NCBI RefSeq assembly: GCF_001423485.1
Contig: NZ_LMOD01000002.1
Coordinates: 826,520-890,519 of the forward strand
DNA length: 64,000 bases
Direction of reading: 5' to 3'
Source: Microbacterium sp. Leaf320
Lineage (GTDB): Bacteria; Actinomycetota; Actinomycetes; Actinomycetales; Microbacteriaceae
Shown here: positions 34,464 to 42,536 of the stretch, piece by piece
How positions within the stretch are numbered: position 1 is the first letter of the stretch
How the letters are laid out: each line of letters begins with the position of its first letter
Made by a program: the position numbers and the translations under genes
The notes under the pieces: generated by a model
What the model saw: the letters and a program-made list of their open reading frames with translations, nothing else
The model's database searches: none
Told to the model about the DNA's origin: nothing

Positions 34464-34766
34464 TCAGGGGTTGGCGACGTCGACGAGGATGCCGAAGGCG
34501 ACCTGGCCCGCGAAGAAGATGGTGAGGAATCCGAGCAGTGCGGCGAAGAGCGAGATCCTTCCGTCGAATCCCTCGATCTCGGCGATCCCGATCTTGCGTG
34601 CGCGGAACGCCAGGACGAGCGTCGCGATCCCCAGGGCGAGCTGCACCCACGGGCCCCCGACGGGCAGCACGGTGGGGAAGGCGACGAGGAGTCCGCCGAT
34701 CACGCCGGTCGCGATTCCGATCCAGGTGAGGATGCGGACGGAGCGGCGCGCGGTTTCGGCAGACAT
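34464..34766 (-). CDS. Small membrane protein, 100 aa, three or four TM helices
   Basis: Hydrophobic segments at residues 10-33 (LTWIGIATGVIGGLLVAFPTV), 40-55 and 70-95 (LFAALLGFLTIFFAGQVAFGIL) leave little soluble sequence. The ATG at 34766 has TAGGCT (34774-34779) seven bases upstream. No family recognised. Confidence 0.75.
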   Translation of the reverse strand: MSAETARRSVRILTWIGIATGVIGGLLVAFPTVLPVGGPWVQLALGIATLVLAFRARKIGIAEIEGFDGRISLFAALLGFLTIFFAGQVAFGILVDVANP

Positions 34767-34823
34767 GACTTCGAGCCTAATCGCCGACGGGGGCTGTGAA
34801 TCGTCTCAATTCGCCTGAGTTCC

Positions 34824-34852
34824 TTGACGGGCCCTGGCGAGGCGGGTAGCTT
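34824..34852 (+). promoter_or_regulatory. Sigma-70-type promoter of the PL11 lyase gene
   Basis: TTGACG (34824-34829) and TAGCTT (34847-34852) are separated by 17 bases. The transcript would have a leader of about 55 bases with an AGAAGGA ribosome site. This contrasts with the leaderless promoters around it. Confidence 0.65.
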
Positions 34853-34912
34853 CGAGCGGGCACGGGAAAACGCTATCCGAACGAGCTCGACGCTCAGAGA
34901 AGGATTTCGACG

Positions 34913-37474
34913 ATGAATATCCGACACCATTCGTTCCGCGCCGTCGTGGCGGTGGCCGCCGCCGGCTGCCTCCTCGCAGGGGGTGCGCAGAGTGCGGGAG
35001 CCGTCACCTCAGGCGCGCCCGTCACCGGCCGTCATGACCCTGGATCCACCGGGCCGCAGCTCGAGAGTCTCGACCGCGGTCTCGTCGCCGTCTCGACCGC
35101 CGACGGCGTCTTCCTCAGCTGGAGGCTGCTGGCCACCGAGGCGACCGGCGCGACCGACACAGGTCTCGCAGGTCCCGACTTCGCCGTCTACCGCGACGGC
35201 GCGAAGATCGCGACCGTCACCGACAGCACGAACTACGCGGATGCCGACGGGGCCGCGACCTCGGAGTACTCCGTGGTCCCGATCGTGAACGGCGTCGAGC
35301 TGACGGCATCCGCCTCGGCATCCGTCACCGCCTGGGCCGAGGGGCACTACGACCTGCCGCTGCAGAAGCCCGCCGACGGCGTCACCCCGAAGGGGGAGGC
35401 GTACACGTATTCGGCGAACGACGTCTCGGTCGGCGATGTCGACGGTGACGGGCAGTACGAGTACGTCGTGAAGTGGGACCCGTCGAACTCGAAGGACGTC
35501 TCGCAGCGCGGCTACACGGGTCCGGTCTATCTCGACACCTACGAGCTCGACGGCACGCTGCTGAACCGTCTCGACCTCGGTGTGAACATCCGCGCCGGCG
35601 CGCACTACACGCAGTTCCTCGTCTACGACTTCGACGGCGACGGGCGATCCGAGACGATGCTGAAGACGGCCCCAGGCACCAAGTCGGTGCAGTTCGCGGC
35701 CGACGGCTCCGTCGCGAGCGAGTCGTACATCACTCTCCCCAAGGAGGATCGCAAGGCCGGGTACTCGAACGATGACGACTACCGCCTCAGCGCCGCCGAC
35801 TACGAGGCGCACCTGGTCGAGATGTTCCTCGGCTGGAGCGAGCGCGACGAGGTCGTGTCCGGTCAGTGGCCGGCCACTCTCGAAGAGGCATGGGGCATGC
35901 CCGTGACCCACGAATACCCCCTCTCGCAGGAGAGCGCGCAGGAACTGGCGACCACCTTCATCGACGTGTATGCGCCGAGCCGCAGCGCACGCAACCTGCT
36001 GCGCGAGTTCGAGGGCTTCATCGTCGACGGTCCCGAGTACCTCACGGTCTTCGACAGCGCGACCGGCGCGGAGCTGCAGACCATCCCGTATCCGACCGAG
36101 CGGGGGGATGACGGACTGCTGTGGGGTGACTATGCGATGTCGCGAATCGAGCCGGCCAACCGCGTCGATCGATTCCTGGCCGGTGTCGGATACCTCGACG
36201 GCCAGCATCCGTCCGCCGTGTTCGCCCGCGGGTACTACACGCGTACGACCGTCGCCGCGTTCGACTGGGACGGCAAGCGTCTGACGCAGCGCTGGGATGT
36301 CGACAGCGGCCACGTACCCATGACGAACCCGTTCAACGACTCGCCGCACGGCCGTGACGGCACCGACCCCGAATTCGGCACGATCACGACTCAGGGTGAT
36401 CATTCGCTGAGCTTCGCCGACGTGGATGCCGACGGAAGGCAGGAGCTCGTCTACGGATCGGCGACGATCGACGACGACGGCAGCCTGCTCTACAGCTCGT
36501 TCGACGTGCTGCCTGAGGGCAGTGCCGACCCCGGCGCGACCGTGCGACTCGGTCACGGCGACGCGATGCACGTGACCGACATCGATCCGAGCCGGCCCGG
36601 TCTCGAGATCTGGACAGCCCACGAGGGCGCGACCAGCGCGCCGTACGGTTCCGTGATGCGCGATGCCGCGACCGGGGAGTCGCTCTTCGGCGCTTACTCC
36701 GGCCGTGACACGGGTCGAGCGATGATCGGCGACGTGCGACCGGATGTGCCCGGCATCGAAGTGTGGTCGAGCATGCCCGGCGGCACCGAGGGCAGCGGCC
36801 TTCTCAGTGCGACCGGTGAGGTGCTGCAGGCCGAGACGCCTGGCACGAACATGTCGATCCGTTGGGCGGGAGACATGACCACGCAGCTCGTGAACGGCAG
36901 CGGCATCCAGACGCCCACGATCGACGACTGGACGCGCGGCACCGTGCTGACCGCCACCGGCACCCTCACGAACAACGGCACCAAGGGCAACCCGTCTCTG
37001 GTCGCCGACGTGCTGGGTGACTGGCGGGAGGAGCTGCTCGTGCGCACGGCGGACTCGAGCGCACTGCGGTTCTACACGACCACCGAGCCCACCGCGCACA
37101 AGCTCACGACCCTCATGCACGACGTGCAGTACCGGGTCGAGACCGCTCGTCAGCAGACGACGTACAACCAGCCGGCGTACACCTCGTTCTACCTCGCGAG
37201 CGACCTCGACTGGGCGAACGTCCCTGTGCTGACGACGCCGACGACGCCCAAGCCCCCGACCTTCACGGACAAGCCGGGAACCTCGCGCGACGAGGTGAAG
37301 GTGCCGACGAACGTGAAAGGCATCACGTACTACGTGAACGGCGAGAGGGTCGAGGCCCGCAACGGAAAGGTGCGCGTCACCGGAGAGGTGACCGTGGTCG
37401 CTGTGCCGGATGCCGGCTACCGCATCGCCGACGGCGTGGTCTCGACGTGGACGGAGACCCTCCGCAAGCGCTGA
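34913..37474 (+). CDS. Secreted rhamnogalacturonan lyase (PL11)
   Basis: The 853-aa protein begins with a signal peptide (AVVAVAAAGCLLAGGAQSAGA, cleavage near residue 30). It has an N-terminal beta domain and the PL11 eight-bladed propeller: GDVDGDGQYEYVVKWDPSNSKD, FDGDGRSETMLKTAPG, and ADVDADGRQELVYG, each with DxDxDG-type calcium loops. PL11 enzymes cut rhamnogalacturonan I of plant pectin by beta-elimination. A 50-residue C-terminal module (ITYYVNGERV...) resembles small beta repeats on actinobacterial secreted proteins. No other pectin genes are adjacent. The start is fixed by the signal peptide and an AGAAGGA site. Confidence 0.92.
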   Translation: MNIRHHSFRAVVAVAAAGCLLAGGAQSAGAVTSGAPVTGRHDPGSTGPQLESLDRGLVAVSTADGVFLSWRLLATEATGATDTGLAGPDFAVYRDGAKIATVTDSTNYADADGAATSEYSVVPIVNGVELTASASASVTAWAEGHYDLPLQKPADGVTPKGEAYTYSANDVSVGDVDGDGQYEYVVKWDPSNSKDVSQRGYTGPVYLDTYELDGTLLNRLDLGVNIRAGAHYTQFLVYDFDGDGRSETMLKTAPGTKSVQFAADGSVASESYITLPKEDRKAGYSNDDDYRLSAADYEAHLVEMFLGWSERDEVVSGQWPATLEEAWGMPVTHEYPLSQESAQELATTFIDVYAPSRSARNLLREFEGFIVDGPEYLTVFDSATGAELQTIPYPTERGDDGLLWGDYAMSRIEPANRVDRFLAGVGYLDGQHPSAVFARGYYTRTTVAAFDWDGKRLTQRWDVDSGHVPMTNPFNDSPHGRDGTDPEFGTITTQGDHSLSFADVDADGRQELVYGSATIDDDGSLLYSSFDVLPEGSADPGATVRLGHGDAMHVTDIDPSRPGLEIWTAHEGATSAPYGSVMRDAATGESLFGAYSGRDTGRAMIGDVRPDVPGIEVWSSMPGGTEGSGLLSATGEVLQAETPGTNMSIRWAGDMTTQLVNGSGIQTPTIDDWTRGTVLTATGTLTNNGTKGNPSLVADVLGDWREELLVRTADSSALRFYTTTEPTAHKLTTLMHDVQYRVETARQQTTYNQPAYTSFYLASDLDWANVPVLTTPTTPKPPTFTDKPGTSRDEVKVPTNVKGITYYVNGERVEARNGKVRVTGEVTVVAVPDAGYRIADGVVSTWTETLRKR

Positions 37475-37505
37475 GCACGCGCTGAGCGCGCGCGGTGACA
37501 GGCCG

Positions 37506-37544
37506 CCGCCCCGAGCCGAATCTTCCCGTGCCGGCTCGGGGCGG
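37506..37544 (+). terminator. Terminator after the PL11 lyase gene
   Basis: CCGCCCCGAGCCG (37506-37518) pairs perfectly with CGGCTCGGGGCGG (37532-37544), followed by TTCTGTGTTGTT. It lies between the convergent lyase and mntH genes. Confidence 0.85.
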
Positions 37545-37609
37545 TTCTGTGTTGTTCCGTGAGTCCTGCTCCTGCGCCTGCCTGAGCGTCTCTGCGTCTC
37601 TGCGCCGTC

Positions 37610-38899
37610 TCAGGCGCCGGTCAGCACCAGCCAGAGCAGTGCGCCGTTGAGAGCGATGAGCAGCACCGACGCCACGATGCCCGCCGCCGTCGTCCATACC
37701 CGGTTCGCCCACGGACCGAGCGTGCGGCGCTGAGCCGTGAGCGCGACGAGCGGAATCAGGGCGAACGGGATGCCGAACGACAGCACGACCTGGCTGAGTA
37801 CGAGGGCCAGGGTCGGATCCACTCCGACGCCGAGGATCACGAGCGCGGGGATCAGCGTCACCAGACGCCGGGCGAGCAGCGGGATGCGCACGTGCAGCAG
37901 GCCGTGCATGATCTCCGCTCCCGCGTACGCGCCGACCGAGGTCGAGGCGAGGCCCGATGCGAGCAGACCCACCGCGAAGAAGGTGGCGACGACGGGGCCG
38001 AGCCCGGCGGCCAGCGCGGCATGGGCGCCCTCGAGCGAGTCGGTGCCCTCGACGCCGGCGAGGTTCGCGGCTGCCAGCAGCAGGATGCCGAGGTTCACGG
38101 TGCCCGCGATCACCATCGCGATCGAGACGTCCCAGCGGGTCGCGGTGAGCAGGCGGCGGATGCGCGAGGTCTCGGTGCGCGCGGCCTCGGTCGGGGCGTG
38201 CGCTGCCGCCGAGCCGAATCGGTCTCGGGTCAGCGACGAGTGGGCGTAGATCGCGTGCGGCATGATCGTGGCGCCGAGGATGGATGCCGCGAGCAGCACC
38301 GACCCCGTGCCCTCGAAGCGGGGCACGAGTCCTGCGACCACGCTCGCCGCGTCCGGCGGCGCCACGAAGAGTCCGGCGACGAAGCCGACCGCGATGATCA
38401 CCATGAGCCCGATGATCACGAATTCGAAGGGTCGAGCGCCGCGTCGACTCTGCACCGCGAGCAGGATCATCGACACGGCCCCGGTGATGACCCCGCCGAG
38501 CAGCAGGGGGATGTCGAAGAGCAGGTAGAGCGCGACCGCGCCGCCGATCACCTCGGCCAGGTCGGTCGCCATCGCGACGAGCTCGGCCTGCAGCCAGTAC
38601 GCCCGTCGAGCCCACGGCCGCGTGAGCCGCGTGCCGAGCACCTCGGGGAGGCTCTGCCCGGTGACCACTCCGAGCTTCGCCGAGAGGTACTGGATCAGCC
38701 ACGCCATGACGTTTCCGGCGACGACGACCCAGACGAGCAGGTAGCCGTACTGGGCTCCGGCGGTCATATTGCTGGCGACGTTGCCGGGGTCGAGATACGC
38801 GACGCCGGCGACGAGCGCGGGGCCGAGCAGCCACAGGCTGCGGGGTGCGGTGGCCCGGGCTGAGGGGGCGACCTCGTCGAGCGCGGCATTTTTAGGCAT
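37610..38899 (-). CDS. mntH: Nramp-family Mn2+/Fe2+ transporter
   Basis: MntH imports Mn2+ or Fe2+ with protons. The 429-aa protein has eleven TM helices, with the TM1 metal site in YLDPGNVASNM (DPGN near residue 37) and the TM6 MPHAIYAHSS motif (MPH near residue 215). Other features are AQYGYLLVWVVVAGNVMAWLIQYL and EVIGGAVALYLL. The ATG at 38899 lies exactly six bases after a TACGAT -10 box, so the mRNA is probably leaderless. One MntR box covers the start codon and the other covers the -35 region, so Mn-dependent repression is strongly suggested. Confidence 0.93.
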   Translation of the reverse strand: MPKNAALDEVAPSARATAPRSLWLLGPALVAGVAYLDPGNVASNMTAGAQYGYLLVWVVVAGNVMAWLIQYLSAKLGVVTGQSLPEVLGTRLTRPWARRAYWLQAELVAMATDLAEVIGGAVALYLLFDIPLLLGGVITGAVSMILLAVQSRRGARPFEFVIIGLMVIIAVGFVAGLFVAPPDAASVVAGLVPRFEGTGSVLLAASILGATIMPHAIYAHSSLTRDRFGSAAAHAPTEAARTETSRIRRLLTATRWDVSIAMVIAGTVNLGILLLAAANLAGVEGTDSLEGAHAALAAGLGPVVATFFAVGLLASGLASTSVGAYAGAEIMHGLLHVRIPLLARRLVTLIPALVILGVGVDPTLALVLSQVVLSFGIPFALIPLVALTAQRRTLGPWANRVWTTAAGIVASVLLIALNGALLWLVLTGA

Positions 38900-38934
38900 G
38901 CCGAAATCGTAGCGGATTTTTCGGCATACCTAAA
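38891..38934. promoter_or_regulatory. Two MntR-type boxes flanking the mntH leaderless promoter
   Basis: TTTAGGCATGCCGAAA (38891-38906) and TTTCGGCATACCTAAA (38919-38934) are inverted copies of each other, each one step from the palindrome TTTAGGCATGCCTAAA. The first covers the mntH start codon. Between them is the -10 box TACGAT (minus strand, 38906-38911); the second covers the -35 position. This spacing fits a DtxR-type repressor blocking transcription. Confidence 0.8.
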
Positions 38935-38957
38935 TATGGTGTCCGTCGTGTGGCGGA

Positions 38958-38963
38958 TAGCCT
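38958..38963 (+). promoter_or_regulatory. -10 box of the leaderless TrmH gene
   Basis: TAGCCT ends six bases before the ATG at 38970. The promoter lies next to the divergent mntH control region, so MntR binding at 38919-38934 might also affect it. Confidence 0.6.
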
Positions 38964-38969
38964 GGCGGA

Positions 38970-39629
38970 ATGGATGAGCAGGCACCCGCGGCGGCAGCGG
39001 AGACAGGCGGATCGTCGGCGCAGCCCGGATACGGGGTGGGGCCGTGGCCCGGGGGTGAAGCGGAGTGGCCGGAGGGCGAGCAGTACGATCCCGAGCTGCT
39101 TGCGGCGGGTGACACGCGCAACGTGATCGATCGCTACCGCTACTGGCGGATGGAGGCGATCGTCGCCGACCTCGACACGCAGCGGCATCCGTTCCACGTC
39201 GCGATCGAGAACTGGCAGCACGACATGAACATCGGTTCTATCGTGCGCAGCGCCAACGCGTTCCTCGCCGACACCGTGCACATCATCGGTCGCCGCCGGT
39301 GGAACAAGCGCGGCGCCATGGTCACCGACCGGTACCAGCACGTCGTGCACCACGAGGACGTCGAGGCGTTCGCCGAATGGGCGGCGGCCGAAGGCATCCC
39401 GATCATCGCCGTCGACAACGTCGACGGCGCCGTGCCCGTGGATCGCGCCGAGCTGCCGCAGACCTGCGTGCTGCTGTTCGGACAGGAGGGGCCGGGGCTC
39501 TCGGATGCCGCGCTCGCCGCAGCATCCGCGCACATCGAGATCACCCAGTACGGTTCGACGCGATCGATCAACGCGAGCGCGGCGGCCGCCGTGATCATGT
39601 ACGAATGGTGCCGGAGATACGCGGGCTGA
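38970..39629 (+). CDS. SpoU/TrmH-family RNA 2'-O-methyltransferase
   Basis: The 219-aa protein has the three SPOUT motifs in order: NIGSIVRSANAFL (motif 1, near residue 75), LLFGQEGPGLS (motif 2, near 170) and ITQYGSTRSINASAAAAVIMYEW (motif 3, near 190), which form the knotted SAM site. It should methylate a ribose in tRNA or rRNA; the target is unknown. About 60 residues of polar N-terminus precede the domain. Start chosen by the TAGCCT box six bases upstream. Confidence 0.88.
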   Translation: MDEQAPAAAAETGGSSAQPGYGVGPWPGGEAEWPEGEQYDPELLAAGDTRNVIDRYRYWRMEAIVADLDTQRHPFHVAIENWQHDMNIGSIVRSANAFLADTVHIIGRRRWNKRGAMVTDRYQHVVHHEDVEAFAEWAAAEGIPIIAVDNVDGAVPVDRAELPQTCVLLFGQEGPGLSDAALAAASAHIEITQYGSTRSINASAAAAVIMYEWCRRYAG

Positions 39630-39697
39630 CTCCGGAGCATCCCCTCGACACGGTGCCGACGCCGGCGTAGCGTGAGTGCCGATCCGAGGAGGCCGCC

Positions 39698-40165
39698 ATG
39701 GCAGAGATCAGTCCCATCCGCCCGTTCCTCTGGTTCGACGGTCAGGCGCAGGAGGCGATGGAGTACTACGTCTCGGTGTTCCCGAACTCGTCGATCGACC
39801 AGGTGGTGCTCTACCCCGATGAATCGCTCGATCGACATTTCGAGGGCATGAGCGGCAAGGTGCTCAACGGGGAGTTCACCCTGAACGGCACGCCGTTCGG
39901 CTGCCTCGACGGCGGACCGGAGTTCGCCTTCAACGAGTCCATCTCGTTCGTGATCGGGTGCGAGGACCAGGCCGAGATCGACCGATACTGGGCGGCGCTC
40001 TCGGCCGTGCCCGAGTCCGAGGCCTGCGGCTGGTGCAAGGACAGGTTCGGGGTCAGCTGGCAGGTCGTGCCGGCGGGCCTCGATCTGCTGCAGCAGCGGC
40101 CGGAGCAGATCCAGGCGCTCATGCACATGAAGAAGATCGTGATCGCCGAGCTCGAGAACGCCTGA
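39698..40165 (+). CDS. PhnB-like VOC protein (3-demethylubiquinone-9 3-methyltransferase-like domain)
   Basis: The 155-aa protein shows PFLWFDGQAQEAMEYYVSVFPNS at the start, LNGEFTLNGTPFGCLDGGP in the middle and CGWCKDRFGVSWQVVPAGL at the end, all typical of the PhnB/PF06983 group. These proteins have the VOC fold, but most have no known reaction. The ATG at 39698 has a GGAGG site, and TAGCGT lies about 25 bases upstream. Confidence 0.85.
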   Translation: MAEISPIRPFLWFDGQAQEAMEYYVSVFPNSSIDQVVLYPDESLDRHFEGMSGKVLNGEFTLNGTPFGCLDGGPEFAFNESISFVIGCEDQAEIDRYWAALSAVPESEACGWCKDRFGVSWQVVPAGLDLLQQRPEQIQALMHMKKIVIAELENA

Positions 40166-40177
40166 TCTTCTGACAGG

Positions 40178-40390
40178 TCAGTCTCTGTCGATGCCGAACG
40201 TGTTGCGGTAGAGCGCCGTCACGTCGCGGTCGAGAGCGCGGATCTCGCCGAGAACCTCCATACGAAGGCCTCCGATCTCCGCCTTGACGACGTGGATGAA
40301 GAGTGTCGACACGACAGTGATCATGCCGAACATCGATGCGGCGAAGACGCCGATCAGCACCCACACCTGCGGTTCGTTCATGGTCAGCAC
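40178..40390 (-). CDS. Membrane-anchored coiled-coil protein, short form (family copy B)
   Basis: The 70-aa protein has one N-terminal TM helix (VLIGVFAASMFGMITVVSTLFIHVV) and a short helical tail (EIGGLRMEVLGEIRALDRDV) with no repeats. The GTG at 40390 is preferred over the ATG at 40381. A GAGAAT box (40397-40402) lies exactly six bases before it, and it gives the M-L start also seen in copy C at 54724. It resembles the TM part and first hendecad of copies A and C. Function unknown. Confidence 0.65.
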   Translation of the reverse strand: MLTMNEPQVWVLIGVFAASMFGMITVVSTLFIHVVKAEIGGLRMEVLGEIRALDRDVTALYRNTFGIDRD

Positions 40391-40497
40391 GCTCCGATTC
40401 TCGTTCGCTCGTGATGAGAATGCCAGGGCGGGAACGCGAGAGTTGGCGAGATTCCGGGATACGTGCAGAACTCCGGATCTGCGACGATCGTGCAGTC

Positions 40498-41817
40498 TCA
40501 GACGCCGGCCGAGATCCAGCGCCCTGATCGCACGCGCCAGCCGAGGGTGCCGAGCCGTGCGAGCAGATAGACGCCGAAGAACGAGACGGCGAGCCAGATG
40601 AGACCGGCGGCGCCGTCGACCCCCGTCGCGGCGATGATCCACAGCGCAGGCAGGAACGGCAGGAGGTTGAGCACGCCCGCGAGCGCGAGGTAACGGGCAT
40701 CGTTCGCGCCCATGAGAACGCCGTCGAGCACGAACACGACGCCCGCGATCGGCTGGGCGACCGCCAGGATCAGGAGCGCCGGCTGCACGAGGGCGGCGAC
40801 TGCCGGGTCACCCGTGAACACGATGCCGAGCACGCCCGACAGCGCCGCGATGAGCGCACCGACCACGACGCCGAACCATGCGCCCCAGGCGACGGTGCGC
40901 CTGAGAACGCGGTGCACCTGGAGCTCATCACCTGCGCCGAGCTCCTTGCCGATCAGCGCCTGCGCGGCGATCGCCAGAGCATCGAGGGCGAAGGCCGCCG
41001 CCGAGAAGATCGTGAACACGATCTGCCAGCCGGCGAGCTCGTCCGTGCCGATGCCCGTGGCCACGGCGACGGTCACGAGGAGAGCCGCCCGTAGGCTCAC
41101 CGTGCGCAGGAAAAGCCAGCCGCCCGAACGCGCAGTGCTGCCCATGCCGTCCCTGCGCGCTTTCAGCGAGGCGTCGTGCTTCACGGCGAGACGGCGGATC
41201 ACCAGCACGTAGGCGCCGACCATGCCCCACTGCGCGACGACGGTTCCGGCTGCCGAGCCGGCGATGCCCCAACCGAACCCGTAGATGAACACGACGTTGA
41301 GCAGCGCGTTCGCGCCGAACCCCAGGCCCGCGATCCACAGGGGCGTCATGGTGTCCTGCATGCCGCGCAGCAGCCCCGTGGCAGCGAACACAATCAGCAT
41401 GGCGGGGAGACCCCACATGGAGACGATGAGGTAGTCGTTCGCCTGGGTGGCCACGGCATCGGTCGCGCCGAACAGCGACACGAGCCACGGGGACGACGCG
41501 GCGCCCGCCGCGGCGAGCACCGCTCCGATCGCGAGCGCCAGCCACATGCCGTTGATGCCGACCGAGACGGCTTCGCCCGGCCGTCCGGCGCCGAAGAGTC
41601 GAGCCACCGCTGGGGTCGTGGAGTACGCGAGGAAGACCATGAGGCCGACGATCGTCTGCAGCACTGCTCCCGCGATGCCGAGGCCTGCGAGCGGGGTGGT
41701 TCCGAGGTGCCCGACGAGGGCGGCATCGACGATGAGGAACGCCGGTTCGGCGATCAGCGCACCGAGGGCGGGGACGGCGAGGCGCAGGATCTCACGATTG
41801 AGGGTGCGCTCGGTCAT
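40498..41817 (-). CDS. MATE-family efflux transporter (DinF-like)
   Basis: The 439-aa protein has twelve TM helices and MATE features such as EPAFLIVDAALVGHLGTTPLAGLGIAG in TM1 and the symmetrical second half starting near residue 230. MATE pumps export cationic drugs or other small molecules with H+ or Na+. DinF-like members are often cell-damage induced; no LexA box was noticed. The ATG at 41817 has TAGGCT (41824-41829) at six bases. Confidence 0.9.
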   Translation of the reverse strand: MTERTLNREILRLAVPALGALIAEPAFLIVDAALVGHLGTTPLAGLGIAGAVLQTIVGLMVFLAYSTTPAVARLFGAGRPGEAVSVGINGMWLALAIGAVLAAAGAASSPWLVSLFGATDAVATQANDYLIVSMWGLPAMLIVFAATGLLRGMQDTMTPLWIAGLGFGANALLNVVFIYGFGWGIAGSAAGTVVAQWGMVGAYVLVIRRLAVKHDASLKARRDGMGSTARSGGWLFLRTVSLRAALLVTVAVATGIGTDELAGWQIVFTIFSAAAFALDALAIAAQALIGKELGAGDELQVHRVLRRTVAWGAWFGVVVGALIAALSGVLGIVFTGDPAVAALVQPALLILAVAQPIAGVVFVLDGVLMGANDARYLALAGVLNLLPFLPALWIIAATGVDGAAGLIWLAVSFFGVYLLARLGTLGWRVRSGRWISAGV

Positions 41818-41906
41818 CCTCCGAGCCTATGGGCTGGTGCCGACAGTGCTCGCTGCGCCGTTCCGGTCGTACGCTGGGAGCACCCGGATGGCACGGGAGG
41901 TGCATC

Positions 41907-42464
41907 ATGACGGATCCACGCGAGGCCGCGGCGCGATATCGCGCGCGGCAGCAGAGCGACGGCTCGGAGGAGGATGCCGAGTCCGGCACCGCTCCGGGGA
42001 TCGCCGCTGCGACCGATCGGGCGGCGTTCATCGAGACGGCGATCCAGGTCGCGATCCGCCGGGGCGACTTCGACGATCTGCCCGGTGCGGGCAAGCCCCT
42101 CGAGGGACTCGGCACCCATCATGACCCCGACTGGTGGATCCGTCGCAAGATCGAGCAGGAGAACCTGACCGGACTCGGCCCGCCGGCGATCCTGCTGCGC
42201 ACCGAAGACCGAGAGCTCGACGACCAGCTCGACCTCCTGGGGCGCGAGGCCGACGTGCGCGATGTGCTCGCGGACTTCAACAGGCGTGTCATCGAGGCTC
42301 GCCGTCAACTGCAGGGCGGGCCTCCTGTGGTCACGGAACCGCGCGACATCGACGTCGAGATCGCGGCCTGGGCCGACAGGCGGGCGGCGAGATCCGCCGC
42401 CCCCGCCGCGGAGGCGCCGGAGCAGCCGCGGCGGCGGCGGTTCGGCATCCGTCGCAGGGCCTGA
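41907..42464 (+). CDS. DUF1992 (DnaJ-homologue subfamily C28-like) protein
   Basis: The 185-aa protein contains the DUF1992 core: AIQVAIRRGDFDDLPGAGKPL, then WWIRRKIEQEN and LLRTEDRELDDQLDLLGREADVRDVLADFNRRVIEARR. The domain is found alone in bacteria or near DnaJ domains in eukaryotes; its role is unknown. The C-terminus is basic (RRRRFGIRRRA). The start has a GGGAGG site (41895-41900). Confidence 0.85.
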   Translation: MTDPREAAARYRARQQSDGSEEDAESGTAPGIAAATDRAAFIETAIQVAIRRGDFDDLPGAGKPLEGLGTHHDPDWWIRRKIEQENLTGLGPPAILLRTEDRELDDQLDLLGREADVRDVLADFNRRVIEARRQLQGGPPVVTEPRDIDVEIAAWADRRAARSAAPAAEAPEQPRRRRFGIRRRA

Positions 42465-42536
42465 GGCCGCAGGACGTCATACCGAGGGCCTCCCTCCCTC
42501 CCGCCCGGATGTCGGAGCGACGCATAGGCTGTTCGC

